Source of the DNA: DATFUL01 sp041499035
Lineage (GTDB): Bacteria; Patescibacteriota; Microgenomatia; UBA8517
Length of the DNA: 21,437 nt
Assembly: GCA_041499035.1 (NCBI GenBank)
Contig: JBGQJK010000016.1
Span: 1-21,437, forward strand
Reading direction: 5' to 3'
Position numbers and translations under genes: made by a program. Under the pieces are notes generated by a model that saw nothing but the letters and a program-made list of their open reading frames with translations, was not told the DNA's origin and searched no databases. Of this stretch, positions 5,145 through 12,015 are shown piece after piece (the first letter of the stretch is position 1; every line of letters begins with the position of its first letter).

Positions 5145-7528
5145 CTGTCCTTCTCAACTTTGTGGTGGCCGAATTTTCCGCGCAGCGCCGAAATAACCTT
5201 GTTTCTAAAACCTTCAGGACTATGTTCGTCAACCTTGTCAGATTCTTGCCGTACTTTTACCGATCCTTCAATTATGGGAACTGCAACTTTTAATTCATGT
5301 GCTGTGTCAACTGTCCATTCCCCCTCACCGAGCATTCCTACAAATGAAGATATTTTCGTTAGATTTGGATCCTCAAGAAGTATTTCTTCCGTCCATTGAA
5401 CCAAACGTGATTCAATTACAGACCTGTTATTGTAAACCCTAAATATTTCTGCTAAATCAAGATTGAAAGGGTTGGTCTTAAGAACTGCCGTACCCTCTGC
5501 AATTGATTCCATCATTCCGTATTCAATCCCATTGTGAACCATTTTGGCAAAGTGACCTGCTCCCGCTTTACCAAAATAGCCGTATGCCAGAGGTGATGAA
5601 ATCGCTTTTATCAACGGTTCTACGGCTTCATAATCGGACCTTTCTCCCCCAACCATTAAACAGGCTCCGTTTCTGGCTCCATCAGGACCTCCCGAAACGC
5701 CTATGTCCATAAACTTAATACCTTTTGCAGTCAGGAGTTCGTTTCTCCTTAAAGAGTCTTTATAAAAAGAATTTCCACCATCAATAATTAAATCGTTAGG
5801 CGAAAGATATGGTAAAAGTCCGTTAATAGTGTCATCAGTCGGGGCTCCTGCGGAAACCATTAACCAAATAACTCTTGGTGTATCTAAAGACTTTACAAAT
5901 GACTCAAATGTATAAGCACCTTTTAATCTTTCTCTTTCAAAGCTTTTCGTTACAGATTCAGTCCTGTTGTAAGCAACAACATTCCAGCCTTTTTCAGCAA
6001 GTTGCAAGGCGATGCCCGAACCCATTCTTCCAAGTCCGACAACACCAATATTCTTTTGCTTCATTAACTTTTGATTGTCGTAGTCACTAACATAAAAAGA
6101 CTCCTCGCCCATATCATTACTGTCGGGATCATAAGTTTTAAGGGGCACGAGATTCTCTCCCCACGCGCTAATAATAGGATCGGTAAATTTCCACATGGCG
6201 CGCACTTCCTCCGTACTCGCAAATAATGTTTGATCACCCAGGATCGCGTCATACAAAAGCTTTTCATAAGACTCCACAAAATGTTTTTCCGGATCTTCAC
6301 CTTTATAAAAGAAGCGGACATCCCTCTCTTCAACGTCATTTTCAAGACCCGGTTTTTTAGTATAAAGTTTGACAATAATTTCTTCTTCAGGTTCCATTCT
6401 GAAAATTATTGTGTTTTCAAAATGTTCGCCTTCCCTGCAAAAACACGGTTCCGGATGTTTAAATGTAACTATAATTTCTTTTTGAGTTGCTCCCATCCTT
6501 TTACCACCCTCAAGAATAAATGGAACCCCGCTCCACCTGTCCCCTTTAAGAGACGCTCTTATTTTGAAATAGGTTTCTGTAACGGAATCGGGTCCAACGT
6601 TCTCTATTGATTTATAGCCTTCGTATTGGGCGCGGAAAGAATATTTTTTGACCTCGTCGGCAGAATATTGCATCAAAAGCTCGAGCGCCTTTGCTCTACT
6701 TTTACGAACGTCCTCTGCTAAAAACGAGCCTGTATTGTCCATAGCAATAAGAGCCAGCATTTGGAGAACATGATTTTGCCCGACGTCCCGGAATGCACCC
6801 GTTCCGTCATAAAACTTTCCCCTCCCCTCCACCCCTATACTTTCAAGAAACTTTATTTCAACTTTTTCTATTGACCTATTGTGCCAGGAGTCCTCAAAAA
6901 GATTATTGGAAAATCTAAAGCGGAGGATGTTTTGGACCATCTCTTTTCCTAAATAGTGATCAATCCTGTAAATTTGGTTTTCTTTAAAAAGTGACGATAA
7001 AAGTTTATCCAGATCTTCGGAAGTTTTGAGATCTTTCCCGAACGGTTTTTCAATTAAAACCCTTGTCCAGCCTTCTTCCGGCGAGCACGGGATTGTTAAT
7101 CCGGACTTTGACAAATTGTTAAGTATCGGTTCATACATTGGCGGGGGGACTGCCAGGTAAAACAACTTGTTCGAGCATGTTTTCCATTCTTCGTCGTTTT
7201 TCCCGACAATTTTTGAGAGGGTGTTGTAGTCTTCAATGTTTTCGAGTTGCCCCACATGGTAAGAGAAAGTGGCCACAAAAGTTTTTATTTGCTCTTGTTT
7301 GTTCTGATTTGCCGAGTCTTCAGTAAGAATCTCCGTTACATATTTTCTAAAGTCATCATCACTGAGGGGGCGCCTTGAAAAACCAATAAAATGGAAAAGT
7401 TTCGGAAGCCTTCCGATTTCGTAGAGATTAAAAAGGGCCGGAACAATTTTACGCTTCATCAAATCCCCAGTTGCCCCGAGAACTATAATTATTGTGGGTA
7501 TGTTTTTTGAAACGTTATCGTTCTCCAT
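5141..7528 (-). CDS. zwf-gnd: Bifunctional glucose-6-phosphate dehydrogenase / 6-phosphogluconate dehydrogenase fusion
   Basis: One 795-codon frame from ATG 7528 (a GTG at 7558 would add 10 residues). Residues about 10-480 are G6PDH: nucleotide loop GATGDLMKRK, substrate segment EKPFGKDL, active site RIDHYLGKE (about 188-196), and GVEGRGKFYDGTGAFRD. Residues about 489-795 are a short-form 6PGDH that would start at its own Met (base 6064): GLGRMGSGIA, SGGPDGARNGA, and the catalytic KMVHNGIEY. The fold-2 loop reads YNRTES rather than YDxN, which suggests NADP. The linker is only about 10 residues. The protein would carry out both dehydrogenase steps of the oxidative pentose phosphate pathway, yielding NADPH and ribulose 5-phosphate. 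No lactonase gene is nearby. Both halves keep their key residues. Confidence 0.93.
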   Translation of the reverse strand: MENDNVSKNIPTIIIVLGATGDLMKRKIVPALFNLYEIGRLPKLFHFIGFSRRPLSDDDFRKYVTEILTEDSANQNKQEQIKTFVATFSYHVGQLENIEDYNTLSKIVGKNDEEWKTCSNKLFYLAVPPPMYEPILNNLSKSGLTIPCSPEEGWTRVLIEKPFGKDLKTSEDLDKLLSSLFKENQIYRIDHYLGKEMVQNILRFRFSNNLFEDSWHNRSIEKVEIKFLESIGVEGRGKFYDGTGAFRDVGQNHVLQMLALIAMDNTGSFLAEDVRKSRAKALELLMQYSADEVKKYSFRAQYEGYKSIENVGPDSVTETYFKIRASLKGDRWSGVPFILEGGKRMGATQKEIIVTFKHPEPCFCREGEHFENTIIFRMEPEEEIIVKLYTKKPGLENDVEERDVRFFYKGEDPEKHFVESYEKLLYDAILGDQTLFASTEEVRAMWKFTDPIISAWGENLVPLKTYDPDSNDMGEESFYVSDYDNQKLMKQKNIGVVGLGRMGSGIALQLAEKGWNVVAYNRTESVTKSFERERLKGAYTFESFVKSLDTPRVIWLMVSAGAPTDDTINGLLPYLSPNDLIIDGGNSFYKDSLRRNELLTAKGIKFMDIGVSGGPDGARNGACLMVGGERSDYEAVEPLIKAISSPLAYGYFGKAGAGHFAKMVHNGIEYGMMESIAEGTAVLKTNPFNLDLAEIFRVYNNRSVIESRLVQWTEEILLEDPNLTKISSFVGMLGEGEWTVDTAHELKVAVPIIEGSVKVRQESDKVDEHSPEGFRNKVISALRGKFGHHKVEKDS

Positions 7529-7537
7529 GATCTTTGG

Positions 7538-7543
7538 ATTATA
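7538..7543 (-). promoter_or_regulatory. -10 box (TATAAT) 9 bases before zwf-gnd
   Basis: On the minus strand TATAAT (7543-7538) includes the TAA stop of the preceding gene and ends 9 bases before ATG 7528. It supports choosing ATG 7528 over GTG 7558, since a transcript from here would not contain the GTG. No good -35 hexamer is apparent. Confidence 0.45.
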
Positions 7544-8072
7544 CAAAAATTCCCACACCGGAAATCAGTACCAGCATGATAACCCAATATACTTTACTTT
7601 GCCTGAGGTCAAGCTTAAAAGGCAAATAGGTAAACCAGTTTCCCAGACTTTTTAAATCATTTAGATCGATCAGCTGATCTACCGACAAGTGAAGTATGAA
7701 GGACAGCACCATGCCTTTTCCAAAGTTAGACCCGGAAGAACTTAGCATCCAAAAAGTCAGAACAAAAAATATGAGCTGAAAGAAAATCGTGTGAAATATT
7801 AAACCTGTCCGCTCTACCCTGGTTTCATACAAAAGCTCCACCCCGCGTGTAAGCTCTTTTTTGTTAACGAGATAGTTAATTCTCTGCGAGGTCAGGTCGG
7901 TCGGCTTGATGAAATATACATAAATAACATGATCCAAATCGGGTAGGATAAGTCCGACAATACCTCCAAGCCAAAAAGGAATGTAGCTCAAAGAAAAATA
8001 ATGCCTGATTAAAGCAATAAAAACAAAGAAAGAGAACCAAAAACTAAAATGAAGAAAAAATTCCCGCTTCAT
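7539..8072 (-). CDS. DUF457/YdjM-like integral membrane protein (putative metal-dependent hydrolase fold)
   Basis: 177 residues with several membrane helices (about 8-28, 32-46, 93-112, 120-136 and 160-176). The pattern LPDLDH (Asp45, Asp47, His48), an isolated His94 in FHTIFF, and HLSVD (His128, Asp132) matches the spaced Asp/His set of the DUF457/YdjM membrane hydrolase-like family. Another member of this type occurs at 19509-19946. The start is ATG 8072, 8 bases after the ATL gene's stop. The substrate is unknown; context with repair genes and zwf-gnd gives no clear clue. Family assignment is moderate because it rests only on the metal-ligand pattern and topology. Confidence 0.65.
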   Translation of the reverse strand: MKREFFLHFSFWFSFFVFIALIRHYFSLSYIPFWLGGIVGLILPDLDHVIYVYFIKPTDLTSQRINYLVNKKELTRGVELLYETRVERTGLIFHTIFFQLIFFVLTFWMLSSSGSNFGKGMVLSFILHLSVDQLIDLNDLKSLGNWFTYLPFKLDLRQSKVYWVIMLVLISGVGIFV

Positions 8073-8080
8073 TAAATATA

Positions 8081-8494
8081 TTATGCCACATTTCGTCTCC
8101 CAAAGTATGGCTTGGAGAGCGGAATTTTTATTAGAATTTTTTCCGAATACAAAGGGTCCAGTTCCAGTTTTTTGACAAAGTTTTTGTCGGGTACAAATCT
8201 ATATTTATCGATATCCAAGGTGAAATCTTCATCAACCTTTATTCCTTCCTGAATAAGCAGTTCGCGTTGTTCATTAGCGGAGTACCTGGAGCCTTTTATG
8301 CTGATCCGACCTTCGTTATTGATAACTCTCCACCAGGGAATCAAGTCACGATCGTTGGTCTGATTTAGCATCCAACCAACCTCCCTCGCAGCCCTCGGCG
8401 CGCCGACATAAAGTGCCACTTGACCATAACTGACAACGTTCCCATGCGGGATCATTTTGACAACTTTAATCACAGCTTCCTTAAACTTTGACAT
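8081..8494 (-). CDS. Alkyltransferase-like (ATL) protein, MGMT fold without catalytic cysteine
   Basis: 137 residues. The first ~100 form the DNA-binding domain of O6-alkylguanine DNA alkyltransferases (PF01035): VSYGQVA with the conserved Tyr, and APRAAREVGWMLN with the Arg finger. The active-site PCHRV is replaced by PWWRVIN, so the acceptor Cys is missing. Proteins of this kind (ATLs, usually PWHRV) bind alkylated guanines and recruit nucleotide excision repair instead of removing the alkyl group. The second Trp in place of His is a further departure. A charged extension of about 30 residues follows the domain. The 5' end overlaps the preceding gene by 14 bases, so it is cotranscribed with it and pth. 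Confidence 0.85.
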   Translation of the reverse strand: MSKFKEAVIKVVKMIPHGNVVSYGQVALYVGAPRAAREVGWMLNQTNDRDLIPWWRVINNEGRISIKGSRYSANEQRELLIQEGIKVDEDFTLDIDKYRFVPDKNFVKKLELDPLYSEKILIKIPLSKPYFGRRNVA

Positions 8495-8789
8495 CGGGGG
8501 CTTGTTTCTCGTTTTTCAGCTGCTGCAATTTCCACATGAAGAGTTTTCCCTTACTCCTGGCATTTTCTGCGTCTTTTACAAAACTTCTGGCTTTCTCCAA
8601 AAGAATTCTCGGACTATCTTTGGCCAACTTCATATACAAGGATTTGTGAGCCAGGTCATTAAGCTCAACTGCTAAATCATAAGCATAAAGCTGAAACTCC
8701 CTAGAAACAGTTTTATCACGATCGTCTAATTTATATTTACTTAGTAAAGATCCGACTGAAGTTAAAGTTTTATTATTTGCCATTGGCAA
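8481..8789 (-). CDS. Small conserved-type helical protein between pth and ATL, function unknown
   Basis: 102 residues, soluble, strongly helical and rich in Lys, Glu and Leu, with no membrane segment. The central part (LAVELNDLAHKSLYMKLAKD) is amphipathic, and the C-terminal LFMWKLQQLKNEK could form a coiled coil. I have the impression of similar proteins beside Pth in related genomes but cannot name a family. Start ATG 8789 (a second ATG at 8783 is equally possible) lies inside the 7-bp tandem repeat and overlaps the end of pth by 17 bases. The 3' end overlaps ATL. The tight overlaps on both sides argue that it is a real gene. Confidence 0.7.
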   Translation of the reverse strand: MPMANNKTLTSVGSLLSKYKLDDRDKTVSREFQLYAYDLAVELNDLAHKSLYMKLAKDSPRILLEKARSFVKDAENARSKGKLFMWKLQQLKNEKQAPDVKV

Positions 8790-9270
8790 TTGGTAATTGG
8801 AAATTGGAAATTAACTTATGGCATACTTCCTTTATCGTTTTGTCCAGAACCTCTCTTTCCTCAGGTGTAAAATTCTGCAGAACATACTCCTCCCCCATCG
8901 GCCTGCCGTCCTCTGGCCTGTTATCTACACCAATTCTAACGTGCCAATATTGATCTGTCCTAAGAGATTCGTCGACCGATTTTAATCCGTTGTGATCTTT
9001 GGGTCCGCGCCCAAACTGAATCTTGTGCTCCCCCAATTTAATATCCAGATCGTCGTGAATAATATAGAGGCCGGAAAGGTCGAGTTTATATTTATCGGTA
9101 AGTTTTTTAACAAAACTACCCGAATTATTCATGAAAACATCAGATTTCCGGAGAACTAAATCCTTAGGAAGTTTTGTTTTTTGAAGTTCATCAAGCACTA
9201 AAAAACCAATATTATGCCGCGTATTCTTATATTCTTCCCCGGGGTTCCCAAGCCCAACAATCAATTTCAT
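8773..9270 (-). CDS. pth: Peptidyl-tRNA hydrolase
   Basis: 165 residues, somewhat shorter than the usual 185-195. Pth releases peptides from prematurely dropped peptidyl-tRNA. Conserved residues are all present: GLGNPGEEY with Asn9, TRHNIGF with the catalytic His19, FMNNSG (46-51), HDDLDIK with Asp73/Asp74, and GPKDHNGLKS. The loop between the first helix and FMNNSG is shortened. The C-terminus (ISNFQLPIANGK) is encoded by the 7-bp repeat, so the last dozen residues look like a repeat-derived tail. Start ATG 9270 lies 6 bases after an extended -10 box. It heads a leftward run of overlapping genes (small helical protein, ATL, DUF457-like). Confidence 0.95.
   Translation of the reverse strand: MKLIVGLGNPGEEYKNTRHNIGFLVLDELQKTKLPKDLVLRKSDVFMNNSGSFVKKLTDKYKLDLSGLYIIHDDLDIKLGEHKIQFGRGPKDHNGLKSVDESLRTDQYWHVRIGVDNRPEDGRPMGEEYVLQNFTPEEREVLDKTIKEVCHKLISNFQLPIANGK
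8782..8816. repeat. 7-bp tandem repeat, unit ATTGGNA (copy 1, end of pth)
   Basis: Five consecutive heptamers read ATTGGCA, ATTGGTA, ATTGGAA, ATTGGAA, ATTAACT on the plus strand; the fifth is degenerate. The repeat encodes the Pth tail and contains the start of the next gene. The same unit recurs within recF at 14091-14125. Confidence 0.8.
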
Positions 9271-9276
9271 ATTTGT

Positions 9277-9285
9277 ATTCTAGCA
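9277..9285 (-). promoter_or_regulatory. Extended -10 (TGC TAGAAT) of pth
   Basis: On the minus strand TGC (9285-9283) precedes TAGAAT (9282-9277), which ends 6 bases before ATG 9270. Transcription would start at or next to the start codon. Confidence 0.55.
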
Positions 9286-9394
9286 TAGTGATTTCCCTAA
9301 GCGTCTGAACCACCGTCTGAAATTTGTTATTGACGGAGCGAGTGAATTCAACCTTTGGGCAAACAAACAACGAACACTAACGTGTTTAATGAAG

Positions 9395-9416
9395 AAAGAA
9401 AAGTAATATTTTCTTT
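9395..9416 (-). terminator. Weak A/T-rich hairpin in the pth - DUF4870 intergenic region
   Basis: The 151-bp gap 9271-9421 holds no gene I can support. Perfect 8-bp arms AAAGAAAA (9395-9402) and TTTTCTTT (9409-9416) flank a 6-base loop just downstream of the DUF4870-like gene, and may end its transcript, though the stem has little GC. The same gap has a direct repeat CGTCTGAA at 9302-9309 and 9314-9321 of unknown meaning, and the pth promoter. Confidence 0.35.
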
Positions 9417-9421
9417 AATTC

Positions 9422-9775
9422 TTATTTAACCTTTTTGAGAAGGTTTTCTGCTATTCCGCCAACAATCGGCACTACCCAACGTTCCCCCTGCCATGATTTA
9501 TAAACGTAAAGTAGCCAGAGAACGAATCCCAAAAGCATTAAAATTCCGTTAACAAATGCAACTAACGGGGCGAGAATTATAGTGAAAGCGAAAATTCCAA
9601 TCCCCCAAAAAACTACAAATAGCAAAGCCGATGTGACCACTGACTGCATTGCCCAAAACCTAACATATTCGTCTTTTTCTATTAAAAGAAAAAGTATAGG
9701 AACAACAATTGTTGGTCCAAGTAGGGTTGCCAAGGCTGCAGATGTTTCTTTTTTAAGTCCTAAGCCGTTTTTCAT
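9422..9775 (-). CDS. DUF4870/Tic20-like small membrane protein
   Basis: 117 residues from ATG 9775, or 120 if the upstream in-frame GTG at 9784 were used. Three to four hydrophobic segments (about 18-32, 45-65, 64-90 partly merged). The motif LIEKDEYVRFWAMQSV is typical of DUF4870 proteins, where a charged segment ending in (F)HAxQS lies between the first two helices. The function of the family is not established. A GGGTGA Shine-Dalgarno 5 bases before ATG 9775 decides the start, one of the few clear ribosome-binding sites in this window. The gene stands alone between lig and pth. Confidence 0.8.
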   Translation of the reverse strand: MKNGLGLKKETSAALATLLGPTIVVPILFLLIEKDEYVRFWAMQSVVTSALLFVVFWGIGIFAFTIILAPLVAFVNGILMLLGFVLWLLYVYKSWQGERWVVPIVGGIAENLLKKVK

Positions 9776-9780
9776 AAATC

Positions 9781-9786
9781 TCACCC
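9781..9786 (-). promoter_or_regulatory. Ribosome-binding site GGGTGA deciding the DUF4870 start
   Basis: Minus-strand GGGTGA (9786-9781) with a 5-base spacer to ATG 9775. The overlapping GTG at 9784 is part of the site and so is an unlikely initiator. Confidence 0.5.
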
Positions 9787-9831
9787 GTCTTCCTTAACTC
9801 TATCTTTTCACAAAAAGGATACCGGGGTCAA

Positions 9832-11520
9832 CTAGGAAGATTTCTGGAGCTTGAAAAGCACACGGAGCTCACTTAGATCAGTCGCATCTTTCGGGCTTCT
9901 GTCATCGCGGAACCGAACAAGCCGCGGAAATCTAAGGGCTAAACCCGATGAATGTTTTGGGCTTTTGGTAATTTCGTCCGCCGCCAGCTCCACAACAAGA
10001 CTTGGAACTACCCAGAAGTCAGGTGTTAAATCTTTGTGAACTTCATATTCCTTTGGTTTTTCCTTAGTTGAAAGTTTTTTGAGCCTGGTATTCAATTCTC
10101 TGAATTGTTCGTCTGTTAGCCCTGTACCCACCTTCGTTACTGTTTTGAAGATATCGCCATCTTTTACACCAACCAAAAATTGTCCCACGCCGAAGCCTAC
10201 TCTCTTCCCCTTCCCTGTGGTGTAGCCCATAACTACACAATCCACCGTATCGGATAGTCTTCCCGATTGCCCCTCGGCTTCTTTCATTTTCACCCAATTC
10301 CAACCGGTCCGCCCACTAACATAGCCGCCGCTGGCTTTCTTTACCACAACTCCCTCGAGTCCCATTTTTAAGTATTTTTGATGAAATTTTTTAATTACTT
10401 CGGCATCGGTCGTAATCGTATTCTCATCAACCCTTAGGAGGCCTCCATTAACTACGGTTTTTTCCAAAATTTTTCTTCTTTCGGTATACGGGGTGTCAAT
10501 AAAACTTTTACCGTTTAGAAGAAGTATGTCAAAAACCTGGAATTGAAGCGGGATTTCGGATGCATTTTTTGCTACATCATGTTTTCTTCTTCGTTGAATG
10601 GTTTTTTGGAAATCCAGAAACATTTCGCGCTTGGGATCCACCCCGATTGCCTCGGTATCGAGAATAACTTCATTTGCATGAATGTATTTACTGACCTCCG
10701 TTAGTTCCGGAAAAGTACTAACCGGAATTGAGTTCATATTTCTGGTAAAAATCTTAATGAAGTTCGGTTTTTTGTAGTGGATAAAAATTCTTAGGCCGTC
10801 GAACTTAGGTTCAACGGAAACTTCCGTCATTTTTTTAATCATCTCGCTGGTTGAGTTAAGCCGCTGGGCCAGCATGGGCACAACTGGCACCCCGACAACT
10901 GGCTTTGCCGCTTTGAGGTTTCCTTCTTTGACCAGCTTTGCCACGTAGCCGATGTCGGGACGGATGTTATAGGCATCTTCTATATCTTTTGAAGCGGTAC
11001 CCGTTGCGGAAGACAGGGCGCCAATTACCGTTTTCTCGGAAAATCCGAGCCTCAGTCTTCCAACCGGAATCCTGGCAACAAAGCGGCATGAAAGCGGACC
11101 CAAGTTCTTAAAAAGATCCGCCATTTTTCCTATTTTACGGTCTTGTGATCCTTCTCCGTTATCTTTGGCTATTGCCAAAAGCCGTTCGTAGACCTCCGAA
11201 ACACTTAAGCCGTTCTTTTTACTTTCACTTAAAGCCTGGGCTACGTTCCCCACATCCCCTTTTTCCTTATATAATTTTGTAACCTCATGGATCTCCTTTC
11301 CATATGCCAACGCGATCGCCCTTATAACCATTTTTTCCGCCAAATTAAGAATTACACCCTCGTAATTTGGGGCCAAAATTCCGAGCGACAAATAAACCGT
11401 CTTTTGTATTTCCGAAGAACTCGAAGTCTTGAATAATTCGGACAAAATTCTGGTAATCTCAAGCCTACTTGACGTCCTTTCCAGTTTTTCAAGATACTCC
11501 GCAAGCTCGGCAAATTTCAT
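9832..11520 (-). CDS. lig: ATP-dependent DNA ligase (archaeal/eukaryotic-type)
   Basis: 562 residues, the usual size of archaeal-type replicative or repair ligases. Order: N-terminal DNA-binding domain (about 1-210), adenylation domain and OB-fold C-terminal domain. The nucleotidyl-acceptor Lys239 lies in EPKFDGLRI (motif I, KxDGxR). Motif III-like FLDFQKTIQRRRK, motif IV EGVVVKK and motif V NWVKMKE follow in order. The C-terminal part has FPRLVRFRDDRSPKDAT, typical of this family. The protein seals nicks using ATP and may supplement an NAD-dependent LigA, which is not in this window. ATG 11520 comes 5 bases after a perfect TATAAT. It is divergent from the small gene at 11577. Confidence 0.95.
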   Translation of the reverse strand: MKFAELAEYLEKLERTSSRLEITRILSELFKTSSSSEIQKTVYLSLGILAPNYEGVILNLAEKMVIRAIALAYGKEIHEVTKLYKEKGDVGNVAQALSESKKNGLSVSEVYERLLAIAKDNGEGSQDRKIGKMADLFKNLGPLSCRFVARIPVGRLRLGFSEKTVIGALSSATGTASKDIEDAYNIRPDIGYVAKLVKEGNLKAAKPVVGVPVVPMLAQRLNSTSEMIKKMTEVSVEPKFDGLRIFIHYKKPNFIKIFTRNMNSIPVSTFPELTEVSKYIHANEVILDTEAIGVDPKREMFLDFQKTIQRRRKHDVAKNASEIPLQFQVFDILLLNGKSFIDTPYTERRKILEKTVVNGGLLRVDENTITTDAEVIKKFHQKYLKMGLEGVVVKKASGGYVSGRTGWNWVKMKEAEGQSGRLSDTVDCVVMGYTTGKGKRVGFGVGQFLVGVKDGDIFKTVTKVGTGLTDEQFRELNTRLKKLSTKEKPKEYEVHKDLTPDFWVVPSLVVELAADEITKSPKHSSGLALRFPRLVRFRDDRSPKDATDLSELRVLFKLQKSS

Positions 11521-11525
11521 AGCTT

Positions 11526-11531
11526 ATTATA
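11526..11531 (-). promoter_or_regulatory. -10 box (TATAAT) 5 bases before lig
   Basis: Minus-strand TATAAT at 11531-11526, then a 5-base gap to ATG 11520. There is no Shine-Dalgarno, and a -35 is not obvious. Fits a leaderless lig transcript. Confidence 0.55.
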
Positions 11532-11576
11532 GCTTATTTTGAGAATTTTCAGGATTATGGTAGGATCACCACTAAC

Positions 11577-11810
11577 ATGGCTGAAAAAGAGGGCTGGGGA
11601 CGGGGTAGGTACTACGCCATGATGTGTCCTAATAATGCTTACCGGAATTCCCAGCTTCTGGGGGGCATTGTGAACTGCTCTTTCTTCTGGATTGATGCAA
11701 GAAGGATGCTAGCCGAGATGGGATTCGAAGGACCCAAAGCCGAATTCGTAAAACCTAGTATAGAAACAAGCATAAACAAGTTTATCCGGAAAAGGAAGTT
11801 TCGTTTCTAG
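11577..11810 (+). CDS. Small hypothetical protein, unrecognised
   Basis: 77 residues, basic at the C-terminus (INKFIRKRKFRF), with Cys17 and Cys34 and a Gly/Arg/Tyr-rich N-terminus (GWGRGRYYAMM). No membrane segment and no recognised motif. A TGG-TAGGAT extended -10 ends 10 bases before the ATG, giving it its own near-leaderless promoter divergent from lig. It ends in a 4-base overlap with the convergent small membrane gene. The basic tail would fit nucleic-acid or ribosome contact, but this is only a guess. It could be a chance frame, though the neighbouring coding density and the promoter favour a real gene. Confidence 0.5.
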   Translation: MAEKEGWGRGRYYAMMCPNNAYRNSQLLGGIVNCSFFWIDARRMLAEMGFEGPKAEFVKPSIETSINKFIRKRKFRF

Positions 11811-12013
11811 ACCGCTTTGTGAGCCGTGAGATAGCTTGAGAAGAATAAGTAGGTAAAAATCACCGCTCCCAGGAATAAAAATCCAAAGACGATGGAGAGG
11901 ATCCCGCTCCATTCTTCATGAACCACTTTGTTTATGCCTTCACCAACCAAAGTCAGCCCGAACAGGCTCGGGAGTACCAAAATCATATATAGAAATTGCG
12001 GATCGGTTGTCAT
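11807..12013 (-). CDS. Small two-helix membrane protein downstream of fic, function unknown
   Basis: 68 residues with two hydrophobic segments (about 9-25 and 36-59) separated by a short acidic loop (GEGINKVVHEEW). No motif is recognised. It starts 2 bases after the fic stop, so it is the second gene of a leftward fic operon; the 3' end overlaps the convergent gene by 4 bases. A small membrane partner of Fic is possible but unproven. Confidence 0.6.
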   Translation of the reverse strand: MTTDPQFLYMILVLPSLFGLTLVGEGINKVVHEEWSGILSIVFGFLFLGAVIFTYLFFSSYLTAHKAV

Positions 12014-12015
12014 AA

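Noticed and set aside
7529..7558. GTG 7558 as start of the zwf-gnd fusion
   Set aside because: It overlaps the previous gene by 20 bases, adds residues outside the G6PDH fold, and is upstream of the TATAAT.
9271..9421. A hidden small gene in the pth - DUF4870 gap
   Set aside because: No frame with a plausible start, length or composition was found; only promoter, short direct repeat and weak hairpin.
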